Shown: positions 54,881 to 63,243 of the stretch, piece after piece
Position numbering within the stretch: the stretch's first letter is position 1
How the letters are laid out: every line of letters starts with the position of its first letter
Notes under the pieces: generated by a model
What the model saw: the letters and a program-made list of their open reading frames with translations, nothing else
Databases searched by the model: none
Told to the model about the DNA's origin: nothing
Assembly: GCA_026388715.1 (NCBI GenBank)
Contig: JAPLJF010000010.1
Coordinates: 124,001 to 188,000 of the forward strand
Source: Deltaproteobacteria bacterium
GTDB lineage: Bacteria > Desulfobacterota > Desulfobulbia > Desulfobulbales > Desulfocapsaceae
DNA: 64,000 nucleotides
Reading direction: 5' to 3'
Translations under genes and position numbers: made by a program

Positions 54881-56680
54881 ATGAATTTTTTGAACAGTGA
54901 CGAACTTCTTGATCTTTTGGAGCGACAGCAGATGCTTACCGGCCAGCAGCGGCAGTTGATAACTCTGGAGAAGGGAAAGCAGCGGCTCAAGTTGTTGAAA
55001 CGAGCTGACGACAATGGGGGAGGAGATAAGAGCTATCCCGATCTTGTTGACATTATTGACTCTTTTCAGTTGGAGGTAGGCGGCAGTAAAGGGGTGTTGC
55101 TGGATGCAGAGGCCATTATGCAGGCGGTGGCCCGCGATTACAAGCTGCCCTTTAAAAAACTTGATTCGTTGGCACTCGATATGGATATCGTCACCAAGAG
55201 TATCCCCAGAAATTTTGCCGTAACCCATCTGCTGCTCCCGTTTAATATGCAGAACGGAATTCTCGAGATCGCGGTTTATCATCCCGACAATAAAACTGTG
55301 CTTGCCGATATTGAGCAGGCCAATCAGGTCACGGTCAGGCCCTATATCGCTACCAAGGCTGATATTAAAAAGATTCAGGCTGATTTTTTTGGTTTTCAGA
55401 AATCAATCAGGGCTGCGGAGAGCCAGTTTGCCGGCCCAGGACTTGGCGGTTCGGTGGATATCGGCAATCTGGAGCAGTTCGTCAAGATCTCTTCCGCCAA
55501 AGAGATCTCCTCAACCGATCAGCATATCAAGTCGGCGGTCAATCATCTCTTTCATTACGCCCTCGATCAGCAGGCCAGCGATATCCATATTGAGCCGAAA
55601 CGGGATGCCTGTATGGTTAGATTCCGCATTGACGGCATGCTGCATCCGATCTACAAGCTGCCCAAGGCCGTGCATGCGGCAATTACGGCCCGGATTAAGT
55701 CTCTGGCCCGCATGGATATCTCGGAAAAGCGCAGGCCCCAGGATGGCCGGATCAAGCTGGGGGTCGGCGGCAAGAAAGAGGTTGAAATCCGGGTCTCCAC
55801 TGTGCCCGTCGCTTTTGGTGAAAAGACGGTCATGCGGATTCTGGACTCGGATATGATCTTTCAGGATCTGGATAATCTGGCCTTTTCGCACCGGGATCGT
55901 CAGGTCTTTGATTCCTTCATCTCCGCCCCGCATGGTATAGTGCTCGTGACCGGGCCCACGGGCAGCGGTAAATCAACCACCCTCTATTCGACCCTGAAAA
56001 AGATAGCCACCCCGGAAAAAAATATTGTGACCGTGGAAGACCCGGTGGAGATGGTGCATGAGGAGTTTAATCAGATCTCGGTACAGCCCCTGATTGATGT
56101 CACTTTTTCCACCATCCTCCGCAATATCCTGCGTCAGGATCCGGATATCATCATGATCGGCGAGATCCGTGATCTGGAAACTGCATCTCATGCAGTGCAG
56201 GCGGCGATGACAGGCCATCTGGTTTTGTCCACCCTCCATACCAATGATGCGGTCTCGTCCATTGCCCGGCTCATGGACATGGGGCTTGAGCCTTTTCTGA
56301 TCAGTTCCACCCTGTTGGGCTGTGTGGCCCAGCGCTTGGTTCGGACCATCTGTCCTGGATGTGTGGAGAGCTTTCAGATGGAGAAGGACGAGTTGTTGAA
56401 GTTAGGGTTTCCGGCCTCAGGCGGCGGTGTGATTGAGTTGAAGAGGGGTAAGGGCTGCCGGCAGTGTCGTGGCACTGGCTATAAGGGACGATGCGGGATA
56501 TTTGAGGTCTTTGTGTTCTCCGAGCAGATCAGCAGGATGCTGCGGGCCGGAGAAGGGGTAAATGAAATGCGAAAGGTTGCAATTCGTGAAGGAATGACTA
56601 CTCTACGGGAAGATGCATGGCAGAAGGTGAAGGCAGGGGTCACCACCTATCAGGAAGCCATGCGGGTGACATCTGAATAG
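54881..56680 (+). CDS. GspE/PilB-type secretion or pilus ATPase
   Basis: 599 residues. The N-terminal GspE_N/MshEN-like domain spans residues 40-180. The catalytic part shows Walker A GPTGSGKSTTLYS at about residue 357, the Asp box EDPVEMVHEEFNQISV, Walker B DIIMIGEIRDLETA at about residue 423, the His box HLVLSTLHTNDA, and a tetracysteine zinc site (CPGCVES, CRQCRGTG) at about residues 490-530. It drives type II secretion or type IV pilus assembly. No other pilus or secretion genes are adjacent. Confidence 0.9.
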   Translation: MNFLNSDELLDLLERQQMLTGQQRQLITLEKGKQRLKLLKRADDNGGGDKSYPDLVDIIDSFQLEVGGSKGVLLDAEAIMQAVARDYKLPFKKLDSLALDMDIVTKSIPRNFAVTHLLLPFNMQNGILEIAVYHPDNKTVLADIEQANQVTVRPYIATKADIKKIQADFFGFQKSIRAAESQFAGPGLGGSVDIGNLEQFVKISSAKEISSTDQHIKSAVNHLFHYALDQQASDIHIEPKRDACMVRFRIDGMLHPIYKLPKAVHAAITARIKSLARMDISEKRRPQDGRIKLGVGGKKEVEIRVSTVPVAFGEKTVMRILDSDMIFQDLDNLAFSHRDRQVFDSFISAPHGIVLVTGPTGSGKSTTLYSTLKKIATPEKNIVTVEDPVEMVHEEFNQISVQPLIDVTFSTILRNILRQDPDIIMIGEIRDLETASHAVQAAMTGHLVLSTLHTNDAVSSIARLMDMGLEPFLISSTLLGCVAQRLVRTICPGCVESFQMEKDELLKLGFPASGGGVIELKRGKGCRQCRGTGYKGRCGIFEVFVFSEQISRMLRAGEGVNEMRKVAIREGMTTLREDAWQKVKAGVTTYQEAMRVTSE

Positions 56681-56707
56681 CAGATCGGAGAAGCAGAGGA
56701 ATAGGCC

Positions 56708-57169
56708 ATGGCCGAAAAGATAGTGTGTCGTAATAAGAAGGCCTTTCATGATTACTCTATTGAGTCAACCATGGAGGCCGGTATGGTATTGAGCGGGCCC
56801 GAGGTGAAGTCGTTGCGGGCCGGCAAGGCCAATCTGCGTGATGGCTATGCCCAGATCGATGACCGTGGTGAGCTGATGCTGCTGAACGTCCATATTTCCT
56901 TTTATACCTTTGCCACCCATAACCCCAATGAACCTTTGCGGTCACGGAAACTCCTGCTGCATAAGCGCGAGATCAACAAACTGATCGGCAAGCTGCGGGA
57001 GAAAGGACTTGCCTTGATCCCTCTGAAGATATACTTTAATGAAAAAGGTAAGGCCAAGGTGGAACTTGGTCTGGCCCGTGGTAAAAAGCAGTATGACAAG
57101 CGGGCCTCTCTCAAGGAGCAGCAGAGTGACCGTGAGATCCAACGGGTCATGCGCCGCAATGAGATATAA
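56708..57169 (+). CDS. smpB: SsrA-binding protein
   Basis: 153 residues. Features are [38 protein letters not shown], the oligonucleotide-binding beta-barrel, and a basic C-terminal tail rich in Lys/Arg ([21 protein letters not shown]) that enters the decoding site. It escorts tmRNA to stalled ribosomes. The tmRNA gene follows 25 bases downstream. Confidence 0.96.
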   Translation: MAEKIVCRNKKAFHDYSIESTMEAGMVLSGPEVKSLRAGKANLRDGYAQIDDRGELMLLNVHISFYTFATHNPNEPLRSRKLLLHKREINKLIGKLREKGLALIPLKIYFNEKGKAKVELGLARGKKQYDKRASLKEQQSDREIQRVMRRNEI

Positions 57170-57194
57170 TTGTACAATAAACTTTAACCATTAT

Positions 57195-57555
57195 GGGGGC
57201 GAAACGGATTCGACGGGGATATGTAAGCTCTACGTTGCATGCCGAGCTTCTGTCTGCTCGTAAAACTGATGGAAATTTAATTATAATCGCCGACGATTAT
57301 AACTACGCAGTAGCAGCTTAGTCTGCTCTGCCGTTCCCCCGGTCTCTGTCCGCAAGACCGGACCGGAGCGCCGACTCTGTGGGCTGGTCCTCTGGCAGCG
57401 CCTGTTTGCCGGAAGATAAGAACTTAGCAGGCTAGCAACAGGATATCTAAGCTCCGGCGGAGCTTCTGGCGCGAAAACTAAAGCCCGGAACTAAGCATGT
57501 AGATACGGGAGGGGAGTATTTTCGGACGGGGGTTCGACTCCCCCCGCCTCCACCA
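57195..57555 (+). ncRNA. ssrA: tmRNA
   Basis: The 5' end GGGGGCGAAACGGATTCGAC and the 3' end GTTCGACTCCCCCCGCCTCC with encoded CCA form the tRNA-like domain. The tag reading frame begins GCC at 57289 and ends TAG 57319-57321, giving the degradation tag ADDYNYAVAA (with an Ala charged on the tmRNA ahead). The pseudoknot region lies between. It rescues stalled ribosomes together with SmpB. Confidence 0.97.
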
Positions 57556-57590
57556 TTTGAACATCCAGTAACATCCAGTAAAGCACACTA

Positions 57591-57624
57591 AGCCCGCAGC
57601 CTTACAAGGTTTGCGGGTTTTTTC
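57591..57624 (+). terminator. Intrinsic terminator after tmRNA
   Basis: CCCGCA and TGCGGG enclose a 13-base loop and are followed by TTTTTT. Just upstream ACATCCAGTA is present twice in tandem (57561-57580). Confidence 0.8.
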
Positions 57625-57742
57625 ATGTGTTCAATGAAGTTTGTCAATTCCATTGAAAAACATTTAGGTGGTGGGTGGGTATAATGGAAAAAGTAAAAAT
57701 GAATATAGATTCATTTCAGGGTAAATTCCCATTCGTTTTTTG

Positions 57743-57771
57743 TTGACAAAAAAATTGTTCAGAGATATTGT
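57743..57771 (+). promoter_or_regulatory. Predicted promoter of the dsr operon
   Basis: -35 TTGACA (57743-57748) and -10 TATTGT (57766-57771) are separated by 17 bases, with an A-tract between. The leader to dsrA would be about 200 bases and includes the small Cys-rich frame at 57854. Confidence 0.5.
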
Positions 57772-57853
57772 CGGTCGCTGAATGATTATTCAAGAGTGTA
57801 TGGTTTTTGGTGAACTGTTACATGATGCCTCTTATTGAGGGGTGTTTAAAAAA

Positions 57854-57949
57854 ATGAAGCATTTGAAAGGTAATGGCCAGTGCTGTTTTGCTTGTGATGT
57901 AGATAGCAGAGTCAAACAGTGCTGGTGTGTATATTCTGGTAAGGGTTGA
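57854..57949 (+). CDS. Possible Cys-rich micropeptide upstream of dsrA
   Basis: 31 codons: MKHLKGNGQCCFAC, then DVDSRVKQCWCVYSGKG and a stop, holding five cysteines in two clusters. It lies inside the predicted leader of dsrA, 32 bases before its start. The ribosome site is weak (GAGGGG 12 bases before ATG). The high Cys content with otherwise ordinary composition suggests a real leader peptide or small metal protein, but chance is not excluded. Confidence 0.4.
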   Translation: MKHLKGNGQCCFACDVDSRVKQCWCVYSGKG

Positions 57950-57981
57950 AGTTAAACTAGTAATTTAAAGGAGGAAAATTC

Positions 57982-59262
57982 ATGGCAAAGCATGAGACGC
58001 CCCTGTTGGACGAGCTTGAAAAAGGCCCATGGCCAAGCTTCGTTACCGACATCAAGCGCCAGGCAGAGAAAAACCCGGCCTGTTGGGATATTCTTGGTCA
58101 GGTGGAACTGTCCTACAAAGAAAAGATTACCCATTGGAAACATGGTGGTATCGTAGGTGTTTTTGGGTATGGTGGTGGTATTGTCGGTCGTTATTCCGAC
58201 CTTCCAAAACGTTTTCCCGGTGTTGAGCATTTCCACACCGTTCGTCTGAACCAACCTGCCTCCAAATACTATTCCACTGAACATCTGCGTGCCATCTGTG
58301 ACAAGTGGGAGAAATATGGCTCCGGTATGACCAACATGCACGGTTCTACTGGTGATCTTGTTCTGCTCGGTTGCCGTACAGAGTCACTGGAGCCTTTATT
58401 TTATGAATTGACCCATGAGTTGCAGCAGGATCTGGGCGGCTCCGGTTCCAATCTGCGTACCCCCGCCAACTGCCTTGGCCAGTCTCGTTGTGAATGGGCC
58501 TGTTATGATACAGAAGAGGCCTGCCATCAGCTGACAATGCATTATCAGGATGAGATCCATCGTCCCGCATTTCCTTATAAGTTCAAGTTCAAGTTTTCCG
58601 GTTGCCCCAATGACTGTGTTGCCGCTATTGCCCGCTCAGATGTGGCGGTTATCGGCACCTGGCGGGATAACATCCGTATTGACCAGGCTGCCGTAAAAGA
58701 ATATGTCGCTGGTAAAATCCCATCAAACGGCGGTGCTCATGCCAGTCGTGACTGGGGTAAGTTTGATATCCAGAAAGAGGTGATTGCCCTTTGTCCAACC
58801 GGTTGTATGTGGATGGAAGGCGGTGATTTGAAGATCGATGATGCCGAGTGTACGCGTTGCATGCACTGCCTCAATGTTATGCCTCGTGCCCTTCGTCCAG
58901 GTGTAGAGCAAGGTGCAACCATCTGTGTCGGCGCCAAGGCCCCGATTCTTGATGGCGCCCAGTTCGCAACCATGATTGTTCCTTTCATGAAGGTTTCTGC
59001 TGATAATGAGTTTGAAGAGCTGATCGAGTTCATTGAGAAGATCTGGGATTGGTGGATGGAAGTTGGCAAGAACCGTGAGCGCGTGGGTGAGACCATGCAG
59101 CGCATTGGTTTGCCGACCTTTATCAAGGTGATGGATCTTGAGCCAATCCCCCAGCATATAAAAGAGCCTCGTTCTAATCCTTATGTTTTCTGGCAGGAAG
59201 AAGAGGTTGAGGGCGGATGGGATCGTGATGTTGAAGAGTTCCGTGCTCGTCACGCAGCTTAA
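57982..59262 (+). CDS. dsrA: Dissimilatory sulfite reductase alpha subunit
   Basis: 426 residues. The siroheme-[4Fe-4S] ligands are in NCLGQSRCEWAC and SGCPNDCVAAIARSD; the ferredoxin insert has CPTGCMW and CTRCMHCLN. ATG 57982 follows AAAGGAGG. DsrAB is a cytoplasmic alpha2beta2 enzyme reducing sulfite, with DsrC, to the trisulfide and sulfide level. Together with dsrB and dsrD this marks a reductive sulfate/sulfite reducer or disproportionator. Codon use looks optimised for high expression. Confidence 0.98.
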   Translation: MAKHETPLLDELEKGPWPSFVTDIKRQAEKNPACWDILGQVELSYKEKITHWKHGGIVGVFGYGGGIVGRYSDLPKRFPGVEHFHTVRLNQPASKYYSTEHLRAICDKWEKYGSGMTNMHGSTGDLVLLGCRTESLEPLFYELTHELQQDLGGSGSNLRTPANCLGQSRCEWACYDTEEACHQLTMHYQDEIHRPAFPYKFKFKFSGCPNDCVAAIARSDVAVIGTWRDNIRIDQAAVKEYVAGKIPSNGGAHASRDWGKFDIQKEVIALCPTGCMWMEGGDLKIDDAECTRCMHCLNVMPRALRPGVEQGATICVGAKAPILDGAQFATMIVPFMKVSADNEFEELIEFIEKIWDWWMEVGKNRERVGETMQRIGLPTFIKVMDLEPIPQHIKEPRSNPYVFWQEEEVEGGWDRDVEEFRARHAA

Positions 59263-59313
59263 TTAGAAGTTAAATCGAGTAATTATCTCGTATATATTAA
59301 GGAGATTAACATT

Positions 59314-60441
59314 ATGGCTTATGATCCAGCCAATCCGATGGTCGACAGAATTTCCGACATCGGTCCCAGATATTATTCTGAGTTTCATCCACCAGTTGTT
59401 AAAGCCAATAAGGGCAAATGGTTGTGGCATGAAATCACTCAACCAGGTGTTCTGGTACATAAATCAGAGACCGGTGCCGAGTGTTGGACGGTCCGTGTTG
59501 GGGCTGCCCGCTTGATTTCCATCGAACTTATCCGTGAGATGTGTGATATCGCCGATAAGCATTGCGATGGTTTCTTCCGGTTTACCACCAGAAATAACGT
59601 AGAATTCATGGTGGACTCCAAGGCCAAGGTCCAACCCCTGTTGGACGATCTGAAGGGCCGTGGCAACAGGTTCCCAGTTGGTGGAACCGGCTGCGGCGTG
59701 ACCAATATCGTCCATACTCAAGGGTGGGTTCATTGCCATACCCCAGCCACCGACGCCTCTGGTGTTGTGAAGGCCGTTATGGATGAGCTTTTTGATTACT
59801 TCACCTCCATGAAACTGCCAGCTCAGGTGCGTATTGCCCTTGCCTGCTGTCTGAATATGTGTGGTGCTGTTCATGCCTCTGATATCGCCATTCTTGGTGT
59901 GCATCGTAAGCCACCAATGATCGATCATCATCGTATCACCGGTGTCTGTGAGTTGCCTTTGGCTATCTCCGCCTGTCCACTGGGCGCTGTTAAACCTGCC
60001 AAGGCCATGGTGAATGGTGTGGAAATCAAGACCGTAGCTGTTAATGCTGAGCGTTGTATGTTCTGCGGTAACTGCTACACCATGTGTCCTGCCATGCCTC
60101 TTGCTGATCCTGATGGTGACGGTATTGCCATCCTGGTTGGTGGCAAGGTCTCCAACTCTAGAACAGCTCCAAAGTTCTCGAAGCTGGTTATCCCTTTCCT
60201 GCCCAACACTCCGCCACGTTGGCCTGAGGTCGTTGCCGCTGTTAAGGGTATCCTTGAGACTTATGCCAAAGATGCCCATAAGTATGAGCGTGTGGGTGAG
60301 TGGGCAGAGCGGATTGGCTGGGAGAAGTTCTTTGAGAAGTGCAATATTCCCTTCACCATCAAGAGTATTGATGACTATCGTCTGGCCTATGACACTTGGC
60401 GTACGACTACTCAGTTCAAGTACACCTCTCATGTGAAGTAA
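59314..60441 (+). CDS. dsrB: Dissimilatory sulfite reductase beta subunit
   Basis: 375 residues. It has the siroheme-Fe-S site ([18 protein letters not shown], then [16 protein letters not shown]) and a ferredoxin domain [16 protein letters not shown]. The ATG follows AAGGAGAT. It pairs with DsrA and lies 51 bases downstream. Confidence 0.98.
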   Translation: MAYDPANPMVDRISDIGPRYYSEFHPPVVKANKGKWLWHEITQPGVLVHKSETGAECWTVRVGAARLISIELIREMCDIADKHCDGFFRFTTRNNVEFMVDSKAKVQPLLDDLKGRGNRFPVGGTGCGVTNIVHTQGWVHCHTPATDASGVVKAVMDELFDYFTSMKLPAQVRIALACCLNMCGAVHASDIAILGVHRKPPMIDHHRITGVCELPLAISACPLGAVKPAKAMVNGVEIKTVAVNAERCMFCGNCYTMCPAMPLADPDGDGIAILVGGKVSNSRTAPKFSKLVIPFLPNTPPRWPEVVAAVKGILETYAKDAHKYERVGEWAERIGWEKFFEKCNIPFTIKSIDDYRLAYDTWRTTTQFKYTSHVK

Positions 60442-60531
60442 TGACATGATGATCTGGCCGGTTTTAAATAGTTAAATCCGGCCAGATTTTCTGGTTGCTT
60501 GACTGTTCAAATTTTTTTTTAGGAGTATGCT

Positions 60532-60777
60532 ATGGCATTAAGTAGAGATGAACTCAAGGCTGCGATCTTGAAGAAGGCAGAAACTGCTCCGAAACCACAG
60601 CTTTATATCAAGGATTTTTACGCCTGTGATCCTGATACCAAACCACGGGAAATTAAGAACGTGGCCAATGATCTGGTCAAGGAAGGAAAATTGATGTTCT
60701 GGTCTTCCGGTTCCACCACCATGTATGCCATGAAAAGCCGTATCAAGAATGAAGAAGGCGACAGTGGTGTAAATTAA
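60532..60777 (+). CDS. dsrD: DsrD, sulfite-reduction accessory protein
   Basis: 81 residues, a small winged-helix protein (DELKAAILKKAETAPKPQLYIKDFYACDPDTK...IKNVANDLVKEGKLMFWSSGSTTMY). DsrD is found with reductive-type DsrAB and activates sulfite reduction. The start has TTTAGGAG upstream. It completes dsrABD; a terminator follows 39 bases later. Confidence 0.96.
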   Translation: MALSRDELKAAILKKAETAPKPQLYIKDFYACDPDTKPREIKNVANDLVKEGKLMFWSSGSTTMYAMKSRIKNEEGDSGVN

Positions 60778-60816
60778 GTATTGAATTTTTAACTTCTTTG
60801 AAGTTGAGAGTTGATG

Positions 60817-60850
60817 AAGTGCCGGGTTTTTGAACTCGGCACTTTTTTTT
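60817..60850 (+). terminator. Intrinsic terminator of dsrABD
   Basis: AAGTGCCG and CGGCACTT pair round a 12-base loop and are followed by a run of T to 60850. It separates the dsr genes from the biotin ligase gene. Confidence 0.85.
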
Positions 60851-60883
60851 TGCCTTTTACTCAAGGGAACGTTCAAGAATGTC

Positions 60884-61636
60884 ATGAAAGATACGCTTTT
60901 TTTTGAGACGGTTGATTCAACGAACCGGGTAGCACGGGAACTTGCAGGTGAAGATAAACCACACGGTTTTGCGGTTCTGGCTGGCAGCCAGACGGCTGGG
61001 CGGGGACGATTAGGGAAGGCGTGGCAATCGCCTTCGGGAAAAGGATTGTACTGCACGATTCTGGTGCGACCAGAACTTGCGGTTGAGGACTATTCCAAAA
61101 TAACATTAACCACAGGGTTGGCTGTGAGTCTGGCCTTGGAAGAGATATGCCAACTGCAACCACAGCTCAAATGGCCGAATGATATTTATATTTCTGGCCG
61201 GAAGTGTGGTGGTATTCTCGTGGAGACATCATCCTTGCAGGGCACTGGAGAAGGGAATTTCGCCCTTGTGGGAATAGGGGTAAATATTAATGGTGAGAAA
61301 GGTGCATTTCCGGCTGAGTTGCAGGAAACGGCAACAACCGTCTTTATTGAGACCGGGAGAGAATATGATATCTGGAGTATTTTTACAGGAATCCGGGTCA
61401 GGCTTCTGCAACTGTTGTCAAAAATGGAGAGTGAAGGCTTTACGGCGATCTTGAATCAGTGGCGAGAACGGGATATGTTGCAAGGCAAATGGATGAAGTG
61501 GGTTACCCCTGCGGGTGACGTCGTTTATGGTGAGTCTCTTGGGGTCGATAGCAGTGGTATGCTGATGGTGCGAGATCACGCGGGAATGAGACATGAGGTG
61601 ATGTCTGGTGATGTGACTTTGGCCGCAAGGTTGTGA
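60884..61636 (+). CDS. Biotin--protein ligase (second in the window)
   Basis: 250 residues from ATG 60884 (a TTG at 60830 lies inside the terminator loop and is rejected). The core motifs are canonical: VDSTNRVARELA, GSQTAGRGRLGKAWQSPSGKGLYC, LKWPNDIYISGRKCGGILVE and GIGVNIN. It lacks the N-terminal HTH of BirA, so it is a catalytic-only ligase. This copy matches the GRGR biotin loop better than the one at 28.9-29.8 kb and is probably the housekeeping enzyme. Confidence 0.93.
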   Translation: MKDTLFFETVDSTNRVARELAGEDKPHGFAVLAGSQTAGRGRLGKAWQSPSGKGLYCTILVRPELAVEDYSKITLTTGLAVSLALEEICQLQPQLKWPNDIYISGRKCGGILVETSSLQGTGEGNFALVGIGVNINGEKGAFPAELQETATTVFIETGREYDIWSIFTGIRVRLLQLLSKMESEGFTAILNQWRERDMLQGKWMKWVTPAGDVVYGESLGVDSSGMLMVRDHAGMRHEVMSGDVTLAARL

Positions 61637-61660
61637 CAAAAGACAGAAAAGGCAGAAAAA

Positions 61661-61709
61661 GCAGATGTAATATATTGAACAACTCTACTGGATTATATAT
61701 TACATCTGC
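61661..61709. terminator. 15-bp perfect hairpin between biotin ligase and ahcY
   Basis: GCAGATGTAATATAT and ATATATTACATCTGC (61661-61675, 61695-61709) are exact reverse complements around a 19-base loop. They lie between two convergent genes. Confidence 0.6.
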
Positions 61710-61730
61710 CTTCTACCTACCTTCTGACTT

Positions 61731-61860
61731 AGAGCTTGTCCGTAAATAAGCTTTTCAGGGATCGCGCCGGATTTTGAGACGAATTTGGCCGAGACGATTG
61801 AGTAAAACCGCAGCCGTAGCAGCGCTACGGCGAGGATTTTGCGATTGAGGAGCGGTCAAA
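61731..61860. repeat. Intergenic repeat element fused to the 3' end of ahcY
   Basis: It starts GAGCTTGTCCGTAAATAAGC and contains the hairpin GCCGTAGC-AGC-GCTACGGC (61813-61831) and two copies of CGATTGAG. The ahcY stop codon (61827-61825) is inside the hairpin. The sequence resembles a long dispersed repeat of this phylum, as I remember it, but no second copy is in the window. Confidence 0.55.
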
Positions 61861-63099
61861 GACGGCCTGGGTCAGGACAGTAAGATGGACCCCGATTTTC
61901 TGCAGGTGCAGTCTGGCGACCATTTCATCGAGATTTTTGGGCAGAAAATAAACCTTGTTCTCGTACTTTCCTGGATTTTTCCAAAGTTCAATCTGGGCCA
62001 GGACCTGGTTGGTGAATGAATTACTCATGACAAAACTGGGGTGGCCAGTGGCACATCCCAGATTAACCAGTCTTCCTTCGGCGAGGATGATAATCTTTTT
62101 ACCGTCGGGGAAGATCACATGATCGACCTGCGGCTTGATATTATCCCAAGGGAGATCTCTGATCGCGGCAATATCGATCTCTGAGTCGAAGTGGCCGATA
62201 TTGCATACAATGGCCTGGTCCGGCATCAGTTCCATGTGGGGCCGGGTGATGACGCGCAGGTTGCCGGTACAGGTAACAAAAATATTGCCAATAGGGGCAG
62301 CTTCCTCCATGGTGACCACTCGATACCCCTCCATCGCGGCCTGCAAGGCACAGATGGGATCGATCTCCGTGATATAGACGGTGGCACCCATGCCGCGCAG
62401 GGCCTGGGCACAACCCTTGCCTACATCGCCAAAACCAACGACTACCGCATTCTTGCCGGCAATCATCACATCGGTTGCCCGTTTAATGCCGTCGATCAAT
62501 GACTCGCGACAGCCATACAGGTTGTCAAATTTTGATTTGGTAACCGAGTCATTCACATTAAAGGCAGCGCACATCAGTTTACCGCTCTTGGCCATCTCGT
62601 TGAGTCGGTGGACACCGGTGGTGGTTTCTTCACTGATGCCACGGATATTTTTCATATCGTCTTTGTACTTGTCATGCATGATCAGGGTGAGGTCCCCCCC
62701 ATCATCAAGGATCATGTTTGGCCGCCAGTTGTCCGGTCCAAAGATGGTCTGATCGATGCACCACCAGAATTCTTCTTCATTTTCCCCTTTCCAGGCAAAG
62801 GTTGGAATTCCGGCAGCAGCCATGGCTGCTGCCGCATGATCCTGGGTGGAAAAGATATTGCAGGATGACCAGCGAATCTCGGCGCCGAGATCAATCAGGG
62901 TTTCCATGAGTACGGCAGTCTGGATCGTCATATGCAGGCATCCGGCGATACGGGCGCCTTTGAGTGGCTGCGCCGCATGATATTCATGGCGTAGAGCCAT
63001 CAGTCCCGGCATTTCCGTCTCGGCGATTTCGATTTCTTTCCTGCCCCATGCGGCAAGGGACATGTCGGCTACCTTGTAATCAATTTTAGGTGCGGTCAT
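61825..63099 (-). CDS. ahcY: Adenosylhomocysteinase with altered C-terminus
   Basis: 424 residues. The fold is clear: [15 protein letters not shown], substrate and NAD motifs [39 protein letters not shown] and the late segment [14 protein letters not shown]. Family members then end with a conserved block of about 20 residues finishing in GPYKPxHYRY, whose Lys and Tyr reach the NAD of the next subunit. Here it reads [14 protein letters not shown] and stops; these residues are coded by the repeat element. The enzyme splits SAH into adenosine and homocysteine. It follows metK in the same direction. Confidence 0.92.
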   Translation of the reverse strand: MTAPKIDYKVADMSLAAWGRKEIEIAETEMPGLMALRHEYHAAQPLKGARIAGCLHMTIQTAVLMETLIDLGAEIRWSSCNIFSTQDHAAAAMAAAGIPTFAWKGENEEEFWWCIDQTIFGPDNWRPNMILDDGGDLTLIMHDKYKDDMKNIRGISEETTTGVHRLNEMAKSGKLMCAAFNVNDSVTKSKFDNLYGCRESLIDGIKRATDVMIAGKNAVVVGFGDVGKGCAQALRGMGATVYITEIDPICALQAAMEGYRVVTMEEAAPIGNIFVTCTGNLRVITRPHMELMPDQAIVCNIGHFDSEIDIAAIRDLPWDNIKPQVDHVIFPDGKKIIILAEGRLVNLGCATGHPSFVMSNSFTNQVLAQIELWKNPGKYENKVYFLPKNLDEMVARLHLQKIGVHLTVLTQAVFDRSSIAKSSP

Positions 63100-63145
63100 T
63101 AAAAAATACCTCGGTGTGAAAAGGATAAGTTAAAAAAAAGAAAGG

Positions 63146-63176
63146 CCCACCTGGAATGATGTACAGAACAGGTGGG
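63146..63176 (-). terminator. Hairpin terminator between metK and ahcY
   Basis: CCCACCTG and CAGGTGGG (63146-63153, 63169-63176) pair, followed on the minus strand by CCTTTC and a run of T. A further hairpin CTTGCC/GGCAAG lies at 63219-63238. They lie between metK and ahcY, so ahcY probably has its own promoter or is expressed by partial read-through. Confidence 0.65.
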
Positions 63177-63243
63177 GGGAGTGTCTGTTTTTTTAAAAAG
63201 TATTATGGGGTTATGGTCTTGCCGCTTGCGTGGCAAGAAACGC

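Noticed and set aside
63100-63243. A possible SAH or SAM riboswitch before ahcY
   Set aside because: The hairpin has a T tract and lacks the conserved core of known SAH or SAM aptamers; a terminator explains it better.
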